Below are positions 1-10,357 of a DNA stretch of 64,000 nt, piece by piece. Origin of the DNA: CAWAPD01 sp963783865 (GTDB lineage: Bacteria > Actinomycetota > Thermoleophilia > UBA2241); NCBI GenBank assembly GCA_963783865.1, contig CAWAPD010000004.1, forward strand, positions 124,001 through 188,000. Direction: 5' to 3'. The number at the start of each line of letters is the position of its first letter. Within the stretch, counting starts at the first letter, position 1. Both the position numbers and the translations under genes were made by a program. The notes below the pieces were generated by a model. That model was not told where the DNA came from and did no database searches. It worked only from the letters and a program-made list of their open reading frames with translations.

Positions 1-1
1 T

Positions 2-142
2 GGGGTCGGGCCGTCCACGGCTCAGAAGATCGTCGACTATCGCACGGCCAACGGAAGCTTCAAGAGCGTCGACGATCTCAAGAACGTGTCGGGCATCGGC
101 GACGTGCGGTTTGCGGCCCTCAAGGACCTCGTGACGGTGTAG
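2..142 (+). CDS. comEA: ComEA-type helix-hairpin-helix DNA-binding protein, C-terminal end
   Basis: Only the last 46 codons are in the window, ending in TAG. They encode two helix-hairpin-helix units: GVGPSTAQKIVDYR and then DLKNVSGIGDVRFAALK. This is the usual C-terminus of ComEA, the membrane-anchored receptor that binds double-stranded DNA outside the cell during natural transformation. The comEC gene starts seven bases downstream, which is the classical comEA-comEC order and supports the name. The N-terminal membrane anchor and SLBB-like part lie outside the window. Another helix-hairpin-helix protein is possible in principle, but the context makes ComEA much more likely. Confidence 0.85.
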   Translation, partial: GVGPSTAQKIVDYRTANGSFKSVDDLKNVSGIGDVRFAALKDLVTV

Positions 143-148
143 CGCCGG

Positions 149-2629
149 GTGCGAGTGCCGGCGACAGTCCATGGTGTCGTCGCCGGCTACGTCGCCGGTC
201 TTGCCTTGGCGCTGGCAGTGGCGGTTCGGCCCACGGTCGCGCTGCTGGCAGCCGTGGTCGCCGCCGCGTGGGCCGTGGCCGCCGCGACGGCACGCGGGGG
301 GGATGCTGATGGCCCTTCCGCTCCGACCGGAGCGTGCTCGTCTGTGGCGGACGCCAATGCGCTCGCGCACCTGCTCGCCAGGCTGCCGGGGTGGCTGGTC
401 CCCATCCTGGGCGTCGCACCCCTTCTCCTCGTCTGCGGGTGGGTCGTCGGCGGCGCCAGGCTCGATGCCGTGGCGACCAGCCCGCTGCGGGCCATGGTCG
501 GCCGCCGGGTCGACTGCACCGCCGAGCTGCTCACGCTGCCAAGCGTGAAGAGCGATGCCCTCGAGCTCGACGTGAAGGTACTCTCGGTCGCTGGTCGAGG
601 GTTGACCGACAAGGCTCGAGTCACCCTTGAGGTCTCTCCGGGGGACGCTGTGCCGGCAAGCGACCCGTGCGGGGCGCTGACCGAGGGCGCCGTCGTGCGT
701 CTCGACGGCGCCCTCGTCGAGGCGCTGCCGCCGCCCAAGCCGGGCGAGTTCGACTACGGCCGGTTCCTCGAGCGGCGCGGCGAGCACGTCGTGCTCGCCG
801 CGCCGCTCACCTCGATGACCCTCGCAGGCCACCGCCACGGGCTCGCCGGCCTGATCGACCGCCTGCGCCTCGCCGCTCGCCGCCACCTGCGCTTCGGGAT
901 GCGGGCGCCGACGCGCGAGGTGCTGGAGGGCATGGTCCTCGGCGATGCCAAGGGCGTCGACGATGGGACCGTCGAGGACTTCCGCCGTAGCGGCTTGCTC
1001 CACATCCTGGCCGTCTCGGGCGAGAACGTCGTGCTGCTCTGCTCGATCGCCGGCCTCGGGCTGCGTCTGTGCGGCCTGCCCCGTCGGGTGCGCGATCTCG
1101 TGCTGCTGCCTGCGGTGGTCGTCTACGTGATCGTCACCGGCGCCACGGCGTCGATCGTGCGCGCCGGCGTCGCCGGTGTGGTGGCGTTGCTCGCCGACCT
1201 CGCGTCGCGGCCGGGCGACGGCTGGCTGTTCTGGCTCCTGCCGGCGGCCTGGATCATGACGCGCAACCCCAACGCCCTGTACGACGTCAGCTTTCAGCTG
1301 TCGTTCGCGGCCGTCGCCGGGTTGCTGCTGCTCTCGCGTCCCCTCACGCGGGCGCTCGCGTTCCTGCCGGGCGCCGTGGCCGAGAACGCGGGCGTGACGA
1401 CGGCCGCGAGCATCGCCACGGCGCCCGTCTCGCTGGCGGCCTTCGGCCAGGCCTCGCTCGTGGCCGTGCCGGCCAACGTGGCCGGCGGGTTCGTCCTCGG
1501 TCCGATCATGCTGTTCGGGATGGTCGGCGTCCTGGTCGGGTTCGTCAGCCCGTGGCTCTCGCTGCCGTTGAACGTGCTGGCCGGGCTGTTCACCGGCTTC
1601 TTGCTCACGGTGTCGGCTTGGTTCTCCGGGCTGTCGTTCGCCGTCTACGAGTGGCACGGGTTGACGCTGGCGGTCTGCCTCGTGGTGGCCGCCGGCGCGT
1701 TCCTCGGGGGGATGCACCTGCTCGCGCGCCGCGCGGGCACGGGCGTGCTGGCCTACGCCGGGGGGCGCGGCCGACGGGGCCGGGTGATCGTCGCCGCGGC
1801 GACACTGCTCGCCGTGGCGCTGGTGCTCGCCCCGCCGCCCCCGGCCGCGCCCCGCCTGCCCACGCTCACGATCCTTTCGGTGGGGGAGGGGGCGGCGGCG
1901 CTCCTGCAGGTGCCCGGCGGACCGACCGTCCTGATCGACGCCGGCCCGCGGCCGCTCGGCGACGCGCTGCGCGCCCACGGGGTCCGACACATCGACCTGC
2001 TCGTGCTGTCGCACGGCCACGCCGACCACACGGCAGGGCTCGCGGACGTGCTCGGTCGCGTGCCGGTCGCGGAGGCGCTCGTGCCCCAGCCTGCGGCGCC
2101 GTCGGAGTCGCTGTCCCGGGTCGAGGCCGAGCTGGCCGCAGCACACGTGCCGGTGCGCGCCCTCACCACGCCGCTGACCTTGCAGTCGCACGGCGTCGGT
2201 CTGACGGTCGTGCCCACCGGTGGCAGCGGCATGGGCGACAACCAGGGCGAGAACGACTGCGCCCTCGTGGCCGAGGTCACGCTCGACGGCCGCACGACAC
2301 TACTGCCCGGCGACGCCGAGGCCGAGGCGCTGGCCCCGCTCGGCCTGCCGCCCTGCGCGGTGGTCGAGCTGCCCCACCACGGCAGCGCCGGCGGCTACGA
2401 CGACGCGCTACTCGACGAGCTGGAGCCGTCGCTGGCCGTCGTCTCAGTGGGCGAGAACCGCTTCGGACACCCGACGGCCGCGATGCTCGACCTGATGGCG
2501 CGGCGCGGGCTGCCGTTGTTGCGCACGGACGAGGTCGGCGACGTGACGCTCACGGCGGGGCCGGACGGGCTCGAGCTGGGCGTCGCCCATCCGCCGCCGG
2601 CCGCCCGGGATGCTATCCTCGGCCCATGA
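149..2629 (+). CDS. comEC: ComEC/Rec2 DNA uptake channel with metallo-beta-lactamase domain
   Basis: 826 residues from a GTG start just after comEA. ComEC is the inner-membrane channel that carries one DNA strand into the cytoplasm during transformation. The order of parts is typical: N-terminal hydrophobic segments and a DUF4131-like region (about residues 10-230), a polytopic competence domain containing HILAVSGENV (about 285-300), and a C-terminal metallo-beta-lactamase domain (about 570-800). The last has the zinc motif SHGHADHTAG near residue 620 and a later PHHGSAGG. Its stop overlaps the holA start (ATGA), so comEA-comEC-holA probably form one transcript. This order is common in Gram-positive bacteria. 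A perfect 18-bp inverted repeat lies inside the gene at 770-808. Confidence 0.95.
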   Translation: MRVPATVHGVVAGYVAGLALALAVAVRPTVALLAAVVAAAWAVAAATARGGDADGPSAPTGACSSVADANALAHLLARLPGWLVPILGVAPLLLVCGWVVGGARLDAVATSPLRAMVGRRVDCTAELLTLPSVKSDALELDVKVLSVAGRGLTDKARVTLEVSPGDAVPASDPCGALTEGAVVRLDGALVEALPPPKPGEFDYGRFLERRGEHVVLAAPLTSMTLAGHRHGLAGLIDRLRLAARRHLRFGMRAPTREVLEGMVLGDAKGVDDGTVEDFRRSGLLHILAVSGENVVLLCSIAGLGLRLCGLPRRVRDLVLLPAVVVYVIVTGATASIVRAGVAGVVALLADLASRPGDGWLFWLLPAAWIMTRNPNALYDVSFQLSFAAVAGLLLLSRPLTRALAFLPGAVAENAGVTTAASIATAPVSLAAFGQASLVAVPANVAGGFVLGPIMLFGMVGVLVGFVSPWLSLPLNVLAGLFTGFLLTVSAWFSGLSFAVYEWHGLTLAVCLVVAAGAFLGGMHLLARRAGTGVLAYAGGRGRRGRVIVAAATLLAVALVLAPPPPAAPRLPTLTILSVGEGAAALLQVPGGPTVLIDAGPRPLGDALRAHGVRHIDLLVLSHGHADHTAGLADVLGRVPVAEALVPQPAAPSESLSRVEAELAAAHVPVRALTTPLTLQSHGVGLTVVPTGGSGMGDNQGENDCALVAEVTLDGRTTLLPGDAEAEALAPLGLPPCAVVELPHHGSAGGYDDALLDELEPSLAVVSVGENRFGHPTAAMLDLMARRGLPLLRTDEVGDVTLTAGPDGLELGVAHPPPAARDAILGP
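770..808. repeat. perfect inverted repeat inside comEC (18-bp arms, 3-nt spacer)
   Basis: Bases 770-787 are the exact reverse complement of 791-808, with GTC between them. The repeat lies in the reading frame of comEC and encodes part of the soluble N-terminal region. It is one of several such tight palindromes inside genes of this window. Confidence 0.9.
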
Positions 2630-3609
2630 GCGAACCCACGCCCCTCAAACCGGCCTACATCATCTGCGGCAGCGACCAGCCCAAGGTGCGCCGCGCGGCG
2701 GCGCAACTGCAGCGGCGCGTGTACGACGAGACCAGCAGCGACCTGAACATCGACCCGTTCGACGGCCGCGGCGACTCCGTCGCGGCCGTCCTCGAGGCCG
2801 CCGACACCCCGACCTTCACGCTGGGCACGCGGCTGCTGCTGGTCACGGCCGCCGACAAGTGGGCGAGCGCCGACCGGGACCGGGTCGCCGCCTGGGTCGG
2901 CGACCCGGTCCCCGGCGTGTGCATCGCCCTGGTCGGCGACAGCTTCCGCAAGACGGAGCGCCTCTACAAGCTGCTCGAGAAGGCCAAGGCCGTGCTGCGC
3001 TACGACCTGCCCAAGAAGCACGCGCTGCCGGAGTGGGTGGCCCAGCGGGCGCGGGCCCACCGCGCCCATCTGGCGCCCACGGAGGCGAAGCAGCTCCTCG
3101 CGCTGGTCGGCGAAGACCCCGACACCCTCGAGCGCGAGATCGAGAAGCTCGCGGCCTACGCCGGCGGCGCGCCCATCACCCGGGCCGACATCGACGAGGT
3201 CTGCTGCCCGACGGTCGAGGCGCGGATCTTCGAGCTCACCGACGCCGTCGGCCGCCGCGACGCGGCCGCCGCCTTCCGCCTGCTCGAGAGCCTCTACGCG
3301 TCGGGCGGCAGGTCGACCGGCGAGGTCGCGCGCTCCACGCTCTACTCGCTGGTGAAATACGTGGGGCAGCTGCGGGCGGCGGCGGAGCTGCCCTCGGAGA
3401 TGCCGCCGCCCGAGGCGGCCCAGGCGTTGGGCGTCAAGCCATATACGGCGACGAAGCTGCTCGAGCAGCGGCGGCGGTTCGACGCGCGCGCGCTCGAGAC
3501 CGCGCTGGCGGTGCTGGCCGATGCGCAGGCCGACATGGTCGGGGCGAGCCCGATCGAACCGGAGTTCAGCCTGGAGATGGCCGTAGCGCGCCTGCTCGGG
3601 CGCGTGTGA
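2626..3609 (+). CDS. holA: DNA polymerase III subunit delta
   Basis: 327 residues starting at the ATG that overlaps the comEC stop. HolA is the delta subunit of the clamp loader, which opens the sliding clamp and loads it on DNA. The protein begins with a typical segment (PAYIICGSDQPKVRRAAAQL), has the LLLV...W and LVGDS(F)RKTERLYKLL stretches of the family, and shows the conserved middle part LALVGEDPDTLEREIEKLAAYAG followed by ARIFELTDAVGRRDAA. Length and position directly after comEC match actinobacterial and firmicute holA. A 15-bp perfect inverted repeat with a 7-base spacer lies at 2876-2912. Confidence 0.93.
   Translation: MSEPTPLKPAYIICGSDQPKVRRAAAQLQRRVYDETSSDLNIDPFDGRGDSVAAVLEAADTPTFTLGTRLLLVTAADKWASADRDRVAAWVGDPVPGVCIALVGDSFRKTERLYKLLEKAKAVLRYDLPKKHALPEWVAQRARAHRAHLAPTEAKQLLALVGEDPDTLEREIEKLAAYAGGAPITRADIDEVCCPTVEARIFELTDAVGRRDAAAAFRLLESLYASGGRSTGEVARSTLYSLVKYVGQLRAAAELPSEMPPPEAAQALGVKPYTATKLLEQRRRFDARALETALAVLADAQADMVGASPIEPEFSLEMAVARLLGRV
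2876..2912. repeat. perfect inverted repeat inside holA (15-bp arms, 7-nt spacer)
   Basis: Bases 2876-2890 are the exact reverse complement of 2898-2912, separated by CCTGGGT. It is wholly inside the coding sequence. Confidence 0.85.
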
Positions 3610-3633
3610 GACGGCGGCGCGGCCGGGAGGGGC

Positions 3634-3897
3634 TTAGGACAGGCCCGCGCTGATGCGGGCGACGCGGCTCTTCTTGTGAGCCGCGCTGTTCTTGTGGATG
3701 ACGCCCTTGGCGGCAGCCTGGTCGATGCGCGACGTGAGGCGCAGGGCCACCGCGCCGGCGGTTTCCGCGTCGCCGGCGTCGACCGCGTCCTGCAGGCTCC
3801 GGAAGAGCGTGCGGATGGTCGACTTGACGCGGCGGTTGCGGTCGCGCTGCTTCTCGGCGAGGCGCATGCGCTTCTTCTGCTGCTTGATGTTGGGCAC
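3634..3897 (-). CDS. rpsT: 30S ribosomal protein S20
   Basis: 87 residues from a GTG start, with the Shine-Dalgarno sequence GAAGGA six bases upstream. It is a very basic protein opening with MPNIKQQKKRMRLAEKQR and containing the conserved HKNSAAHKKSR near the C-terminus, both diagnostic of S20, which binds 16S rRNA early in small-subunit assembly. It is transcribed against its neighbours holA and murJ, the usual arrangement of rpsT next to holA. The stop faces the end of holA with a 24-base gap. A promoter is visible upstream at 3944-3973. Confidence 0.97.
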   Translation of the reverse strand: MPNIKQQKKRMRLAEKQRDRNRRVKSTIRTLFRSLQDAVDAGDAETAGAVALRLTSRIDQAAAKGVIHKNSAAHKKSRVARISAGLS

Positions 3898-3943
3898 GTC
3901 GGTCCTTCGTTCGGAGAGGGGTGCCGCCCTCGACGGGCGAGTG

Positions 3944-3973
3944 ATGGTAGCACAGCCCGAGCCTGGCGGGCAA
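3944..3973 (-). promoter_or_regulatory. promoter of rpsT (-35 TTGCCC, 18-nt spacer, extended -10 TGCTACCAT)
   Basis: Read on the minus strand, TTGCCC and TACCAT are separated by 18 bases, and TG sits one base before the -10 hexamer. The predicted transcription start leaves a leader of about 40 bases before the rpsT start codon. Confidence 0.6.
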
Positions 3974-3992
3974 GCGACTCGCCGAGCGGCTC

Positions 3993-4001
3993 TGGTAGAC
4001 T
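3993..4001 (+). promoter_or_regulatory. extended -10 promoter for murJ (TGGTAGACT)
   Basis: TGG followed by TAGACT fits the TGnTAnnnT pattern seen at several gene starts in this window. No good -35 box is present. The predicted leader to the murJ ATG is about 55 bases. Confidence 0.45.
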
Positions 4002-4062
4002 CCCGGACTGTCCTGCCGGCACGACCGAAGGCCCGCGCTCCCCGTCACCGAACCTATGACGC

Positions 4063-5667
4063 ATGACTGAACGACAGCGCAGACTCGCCTGGGCCGCGGT
4101 GATCGTGGCGTTCGCCACCGGCCTGTCGCGCTTCGCCGGCGTCGCCCGCGAGATTCTCACCGCCAACGCCTACGGCGCCAGCGTCGCCTACAGCACCTTC
4201 GCCTCGGTCTCGGTGATCCCCAACCTGGTGCGCCAGCTCTTCGCCGACGCCGCGATCAGCGCCGCCTTCGTGCCGGTCTTCACCGGTCTGTTCGAGAAGG
4301 GCGAGCGCGAGCGCGCCTACCGCGTCGCTTCGTCGCTGCTCAGCTTCATGATCGTGGTCGTCGGCACGCTCGTCCTGCTGCTCGTCGTGGTGGCGCCGGC
4401 CATCATCCACGTCTTCTACTCGCAGCTGGCGGCCTCCGCCTACGTCGACAACCTCGCCGTGAACATGCTGCGGCTGCTGCTGCCGACCGTGCTGCTGTTC
4501 AGCGTGTCGGGCGTGGTCATCGGCGTCCTGTACTCGTTCGAGCGCTTCACCATGCCGGCGCTGGTCTCGGTCGTGTGGAACCTCGTGATCATCGCCTTCA
4601 TCGTCCTGTTCTCCGGCTCGAGCTCGCTCGGCATCTACGCCCTGGTGCTGGGCACCGTGGTGGGCACCATCGCCGAGCTGCTGCTTCTGATCGGGGCGGT
4701 CGGGCGCACCGAGATGAAGTGGAAGCTGGCCTTCGCCTGGCGCGACCCCCTGATGCTGCGCGTGCTGGGGCTGATGGTCCCGGTCACGATCACGCTCGGC
4801 ATCCTCAACTTCAACGCCCTCGTCGACTTCTACTTCGCCCAGTTCGTGAGCGACCGCGCCGCCGGCTACATCAACTACGCGTTCCGGCTCTACCAGCTGC
4901 CCCAGGGGATGTTCGCGATCACCATCGCCACGGTGCTGTTCCCGACGCTGTCGCGCTACGCGCTGCAAGCCGACCCGCAGCGCTTCCGCGAGACGCTCTC
5001 GCTGGGTGTGCGGCAGACCCTGTTCGTGTCGCTGCCCTTCGTGGCCTGGTTCGTGCTCATGCCCGACGCGATCGTGCGGCTGATCTACCAGCACGGCGAG
5101 TTCACGGCCGCCGACACGAGGCAGGTGGCGCCGGTCCTGGCCTTCTTCACGCTGGGGATGGCCTTCGCCAACGCCAACATCATGCTCAACCGCGGCTTCC
5201 AGAGCCGCCAGCGTCCGTTGCTGCCGCTGTACGTGGGCCTCGTCAACCTGGCCCTGAACGCCCTGCTCGACTGGCTGCTGTACCCGTCGTTGGGCGCCAA
5301 AGGCATCGTGCTCAGCACCTCGATCGTGTCGGCATTCAACTTCGTCGCGCTCCTGTGGCTGATGCGGCGCGAGATCGGCCTGGTCGACGGGCGGCGCATG
5401 CTGCAGACGCTGGGCCGGGTGCTGCTCTGCACGGTGCCGCTGGCGATCGTGAGCTACGGCCTCTGGCGGGCGTTGCAGGGGTTCGCCGACAACGGCGTCT
5501 TCGCGCTGCTGGTGAGCGTGCTCGCCGCCGTGGGGCTGGGCGGGCTCGCGTACCTCGGCGCGGCGAAGCTGCTCAAGGTCGAGGAGCTGGGCACTGCGCT
5601 GCGCCTGCTGCGCCGCCGGCGCGAGCCGTCCCCGCCGCCGCCCGACCCCGACGAGGGACTGGCGTGA
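4063..5667 (+). CDS. murJ: MurJ/MviN-family lipid II flippase
   Basis: 534 residues with about 14 hydrophobic helices. MurJ moves lipid II, the peptidoglycan precursor, across the cytoplasmic membrane. The first helix carries the family pattern GLSRFAGVAREILTANAYG, followed by NLVRQLFADAAISAAFVPVF. The middle contains YINYAFRLYQLPQGMFAITIATVLFPTLSR, a signature region of MviN proteins. The C-terminus is a short proline-rich tail. It lacks the large cytoplasmic pseudokinase extension found in many mycobacterial MviN proteins. lepA follows after 28 bases. Confidence 0.93.
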   Translation: MTERQRRLAWAAVIVAFATGLSRFAGVAREILTANAYGASVAYSTFASVSVIPNLVRQLFADAAISAAFVPVFTGLFEKGERERAYRVASSLLSFMIVVVGTLVLLLVVVAPAIIHVFYSQLAASAYVDNLAVNMLRLLLPTVLLFSVSGVVIGVLYSFERFTMPALVSVVWNLVIIAFIVLFSGSSSLGIYALVLGTVVGTIAELLLLIGAVGRTEMKWKLAFAWRDPLMLRVLGLMVPVTITLGILNFNALVDFYFAQFVSDRAAGYINYAFRLYQLPQGMFAITIATVLFPTLSRYALQADPQRFRETLSLGVRQTLFVSLPFVAWFVLMPDAIVRLIYQHGEFTAADTRQVAPVLAFFTLGMAFANANIMLNRGFQSRQRPLLPLYVGLVNLALNALLDWLLYPSLGAKGIVLSTSIVSAFNFVALLWLMRREIGLVDGRRMLQTLGRVLLCTVPLAIVSYGLWRALQGFADNGVFALLVSVLAAVGLGGLAYLGAAKLLKVEELGTALRLLRRRREPSPPPPDPDEGLA

Positions 5668-5695
5668 CCGTCGCCGAGGGGACACACTCTCTGCC

Positions 5696-7515
<1,820 letters not shown>

Positions 7516-7519
<4 letters not shown>

Positions 7520-8088
7520 GCGACGGCGACGGTGGCGGCGACGGTGGGCTCGAAGTACGTGAAGGTCGCCTGACGCGGCCGTCGGTCGCCTACCAGGCGT
7601 CGTTTCTCGCCGCGCTGGTCGAGAGCCGGCAGGAGGGCCGCCACGCCGAGCTCGACCCGCAGAAGCTCGGCGACCCCGAGGTGTTCTCAGGCTACGTCGG
7701 GGAGCTGCTCGCCGACGAACGCCCGGAGACGCCGCGCCCGGCCGACCGGGTGCCCCAGACGACCCTGTGGTGGGTCGTCGACGGGCGGTTCGTGGGCCGC
7801 CTGTCAGTGCGGCATGCGCTGAACGACTCCCTGCGCCAGCGCGGCGGCCACATCGGCTACGAGGTGCGACCGTCGGCGCGGCGACGGGGGCACGCGACGG
7901 CCATGCTGGCCGCCGCGCTACCCGTCGCCGCCGCGCTCGGCATCCGGGAGGCCTGGGTCGACTGCGACACCTGGAACGTCGCCTCGCGGCGGGTGATCGA
8001 GCGCAACGGAGGACGCCTGGTGGCGGCCACCGACCGCATGCTCTACTTCCGCGTGCCGACCGGCGCCGGGGCGACGCCGCAGGAGTGA
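7516..8088 (+). CDS. GNAT-family N-acetyltransferase
   Basis: 190 residues from a GTG that overlaps the lepA stop. The core shows the acetyl-CoA binding pattern of the family: GGHIGYEVRPSARRRGHATAML (about residues 113-134, with RRRGHA as the pyrophosphate-binding loop) and then VDCDTWNVASRRVIERNGGRL, where an Asn-x-x-Ser followed by a downstream Glu-Arg-Asn-Gly is typical. It transfers an acetyl group from acetyl-CoA to an amine; the substrate cannot be read from the sequence. The 30 residues before the domain are low-complexity. The gene is translationally coupled to lepA and hemW on both sides. Confidence 0.88.
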
Positions 8089-9335
8089 CGGCGCCGCCGG
8101 CGCGCCGGGAAGCTCCCGCGGCCGCGAAGCGGGCCGGTGTGGCGTCGCCGGCTGCCCGCCCGCGCGGCCCCCGTCACGTCTATATCCACGTGCCGTTCTG
8201 CCGCGACCGCTGCGACTACTGCGAGTTCTACTCCACGCCGGTCGGCGCGCGTCCCGATCCGCGGGCGCTCGACGGGTACGTCGACGCCGTGCGAGCCGAG
8301 TGGACGGCGCGCGGCGCGGCGGCCGGCGCGCACCGGTTGGAGAGCGTCTACCTGGGCGGCGGTACGCCGTCGCTGCTGGGAGAGGAGCGGCTGGAGCGGC
8401 TCCTGGAGCCGCTCCAGCCGCTCCTCACGCCGCGAGCCGAGGTCACCGTGGAGACCAACCCCGAGGACGTGACGCCGGCGTACGCACGCTGGGCGGCGGC
8501 GCGGCGGGTGCGCGTGTCGCTCGGCGTCCAGAGCTTCGACGGCCGTCTGCGCGCGACGCTGGGCCGCCGCGCCGCCGCCGACCCGGCGGCGGCCTTCCGC
8601 CGGTTGCGCGAAGCGCGTGTGGGGTCACTCGGCGTGGACCTGATCTTCGGCATGCCGGGTGAGACGGCCGACGACGTCGATCGGGAGCTGGTCGCGCTGG
8701 CGACCCTGGGCCCCGACCACGTCTCCTGGTACGAGCTCGCGCTGGTGCCGGGCAGCGTGCTGGCCGCCAGGGTGGAGCTGACCGAGGCGGGGCGCCTCGG
8801 CTGGGAGGCGCCCTACCTGCCCGGCGAGGACGAGACGGCGGCGCTCTACCGCCGCGTCGTGCGCGGCCTGGTCCGGCTCGGGTACCGCTGGTACGAGGTG
8901 AGCAACTTCGCCCTTCCCGGGCGGCGGTGCCGGCACAACTCGGCCGTGTGGCGGGGCGCCGACTACCTCGGTCTGGGGCCGGCCGCGGTCGGCACCGTGG
9001 CCGGCCGGCGGCGGCGCAACCGCCCCGACCTCGAGCGCTACCTCGCCGCGTCCCGCGCCGCGGCCGGCCCGTTCGACCCTCCGCACGACGACGAGGCTCT
9101 CGGCGGGACGGCGCGCCTGCGCGAGCGGCTGTTCCTGGCCGCCCGCACCGGCGCCGGCGTGCCGCTCGCGGAGCTCGCGCCGGCGCTCGACCGGGCGGCC
9201 CTCGAGCCGCTCGCCGAGGCTGGATTCGTTTCGCTGCGCGGTGGTACACTCCGCGTGACGCGAAAGGGGCGATACGTGGCCGACGCGGTCTGCGTGCGCC
9301 TGTTTCGCGCTTCGTCGTTTTCGGAGGCAGAGTGA
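8085..9335 (+). CDS. hemW: HemW, radical SAM heme chaperone (coproporphyrinogen oxidase-like)
   Basis: 416 residues from a GTG overlapping the previous stop. The radical SAM cluster motif is C39-x3-C43-x2-C46 (CRDRCDYC), preceded by VYIHVPF as in HemW. The GGGTPSLL and SLGVQSF motifs and the C-terminal HemN domain follow. HemW hands heme to respiratory enzymes and is often mis-named HemN; it lacks the extra features of true oxygen-independent coproporphyrinogen oxidases. The first 30 residues are an Ala/Arg/Pro-rich extension, so the GTG at 8139 is an alternative start. The stop overlaps the start of hrcA. A 21-bp perfect inverted repeat is embedded at 8382-8426. Confidence 0.92.
   Translation: MTAPPARREAPAAAKRAGVASPAARPRGPRHVYIHVPFCRDRCDYCEFYSTPVGARPDPRALDGYVDAVRAEWTARGAAAGAHRLESVYLGGGTPSLLGEERLERLLEPLQPLLTPRAEVTVETNPEDVTPAYARWAAARRVRVSLGVQSFDGRLRATLGRRAAADPAAAFRRLREARVGSLGVDLIFGMPGETADDVDRELVALATLGPDHVSWYELALVPGSVLAARVELTEAGRLGWEAPYLPGEDETAALYRRVVRGLVRLGYRWYEVSNFALPGRRCRHNSAVWRGADYLGLGPAAVGTVAGRRRRNRPDLERYLAASRAAAGPFDPPHDDEALGGTARLRERLFLAARTGAGVPLAELAPALDRAALEPLAEAGFVSLRGGTLRVTRKGRYVADAVCVRLFRASSFSEAE
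8382..8426. repeat. perfect inverted repeat inside hemW (21-bp arms, 3-nt spacer)
   Basis: Bases 8382-8402 are the exact reverse complement of 8406-8426 with CTG between. The encoded stretch is a Leu/Glu/Pro-rich helix (ERLERLLEPLQPLL) between the radical SAM motifs. Confidence 0.92.
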
Positions 9336-10357
9336 CGCTCAAGCCCAGACAGGAACAGCTCCTGCGGGTCGTCGTCGAGGAGTACATCGCCTCCGGTTCG
9401 CCGGTCGGGTCGAAGTACCTGAGCCAGCACCACACCCTCGGCGCCGCGCCCTCGACGCTGCGCATGGACATGGCCAGGCTCGAGGAGCTCGGCTTCCTCG
9501 ACCACCCGCACACGTCGGCCGGTCGTCTGCCGACCGACGCCGGCTACCGCCACTACGTCGACGTGATCGTGAAGGAGCGGCACGAGTCGCGCACGCCTCT
9601 GCCGATCGAGCTCGACCGGGCCCGGGTGCGGAGCGAGGTCGACAGCGCCCTCGAGGAGACGGCCGAGGCGCTGTCGCGCATGACCGAGCTGCTGGCCATC
9701 GTGTCGGCGCCGGCCCTGGGCGCGACCAGCGTGCGCCACGTCGAGGTGCTGGCGCTGCAGCCGCAGGTCGTCATGGTCGTGGTGATCACCGCCGCCGGAA
9801 ACGTCATCAAGCGCGTCTTCAGCTTCACCCACCGGGTGGACCCCGGCCTGGCCGAGTTCGCCCGCGTGTACCTGAACGAGCGCCTGACGGGCCGCCAGCT
9901 CGGCGGCCGCGTGCTCGAGGCCGCGTTCACGAGCCCCGAGCTGGGTCCCTCGGAGCGCGACTTCCTTTCTTGGCTGCGCCCCGCCTTCGACGACGTGATC
10001 GCCGCCGGCATGGTCGACCTGCACGTCGGCGGCACCGCCCGGCTCGTCGAGCGTCTGGCAGCGCAGGGCGAGAGCCACCTGAACGACGTCATCGCCCAGC
10101 TCGAGGAGCGGTTCTCGATGCTCGAGCTGCTCGCCGACGCCCTGCGCAACGACGACGTGTACCTGCGCATCGGGCACGAGATGCGCGAGCCGTCGCTGCA
10201 GGCGTGCTCGCTCGTGGCGGCGAACTACGGGGTGGCCAACCGCAACCTCGGCACGGTCAGCGTCCTGGGCCCGACCCGCATGGACTACCAGGACGCGATC
10301 GCCGCCGTGCGGGGGGCCGCTGGGGCGCTGAGCCGGTTCCTCGAAGAGATCTGGTAG
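9332..10357 (+). CDS. hrcA: heat-shock repressor HrcA
   Basis: 341 residues from a GTG with a GGAGG site seven bases upstream. HrcA represses chaperone genes by binding the CIRCE operator. The N-terminal winged helix carries RQEQLLRVVVEEYIASGSPVGSKYL and STLRMDMARLEELGFLDHPHTSAGR, both diagnostic. The C-terminal GAF-like part has YGVANRNLGTVSVLGPTRMDY. It lies between hemW and dnaJ, its usual position. No CIRCE element was found directly upstream, so the gene is probably driven from further upstream in the operon; other HrcA targets would lie outside the window. Confidence 0.95.
   Translation: MTLKPRQEQLLRVVVEEYIASGSPVGSKYLSQHHTLGAAPSTLRMDMARLEELGFLDHPHTSAGRLPTDAGYRHYVDVIVKERHESRTPLPIELDRARVRSEVDSALEETAEALSRMTELLAIVSAPALGATSVRHVEVLALQPQVVMVVVITAAGNVIKRVFSFTHRVDPGLAEFARVYLNERLTGRQLGGRVLEAAFTSPELGPSERDFLSWLRPAFDDVIAAGMVDLHVGGTARLVERLAAQGESHLNDVIAQLEERFSMLELLADALRNDDVYLRIGHEMREPSLQACSLVAANYGVANRNLGTVSVLGPTRMDYQDAIAAVRGAAGALSRFLEEIW

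Noticed and set aside
8085..9335. Oxygen-independent coproporphyrinogen III oxidase HemN
   Set aside because: The length, CRDRCDYC motif and position in front of hrcA match HemW rather than true HemN.
9250..9340. CIRCE operator at hrcA
   Set aside because: No TTAGCACTC/GAGTGCTAA type repeat is found upstream of hrcA; the gene is embedded in the operon behind hemW.
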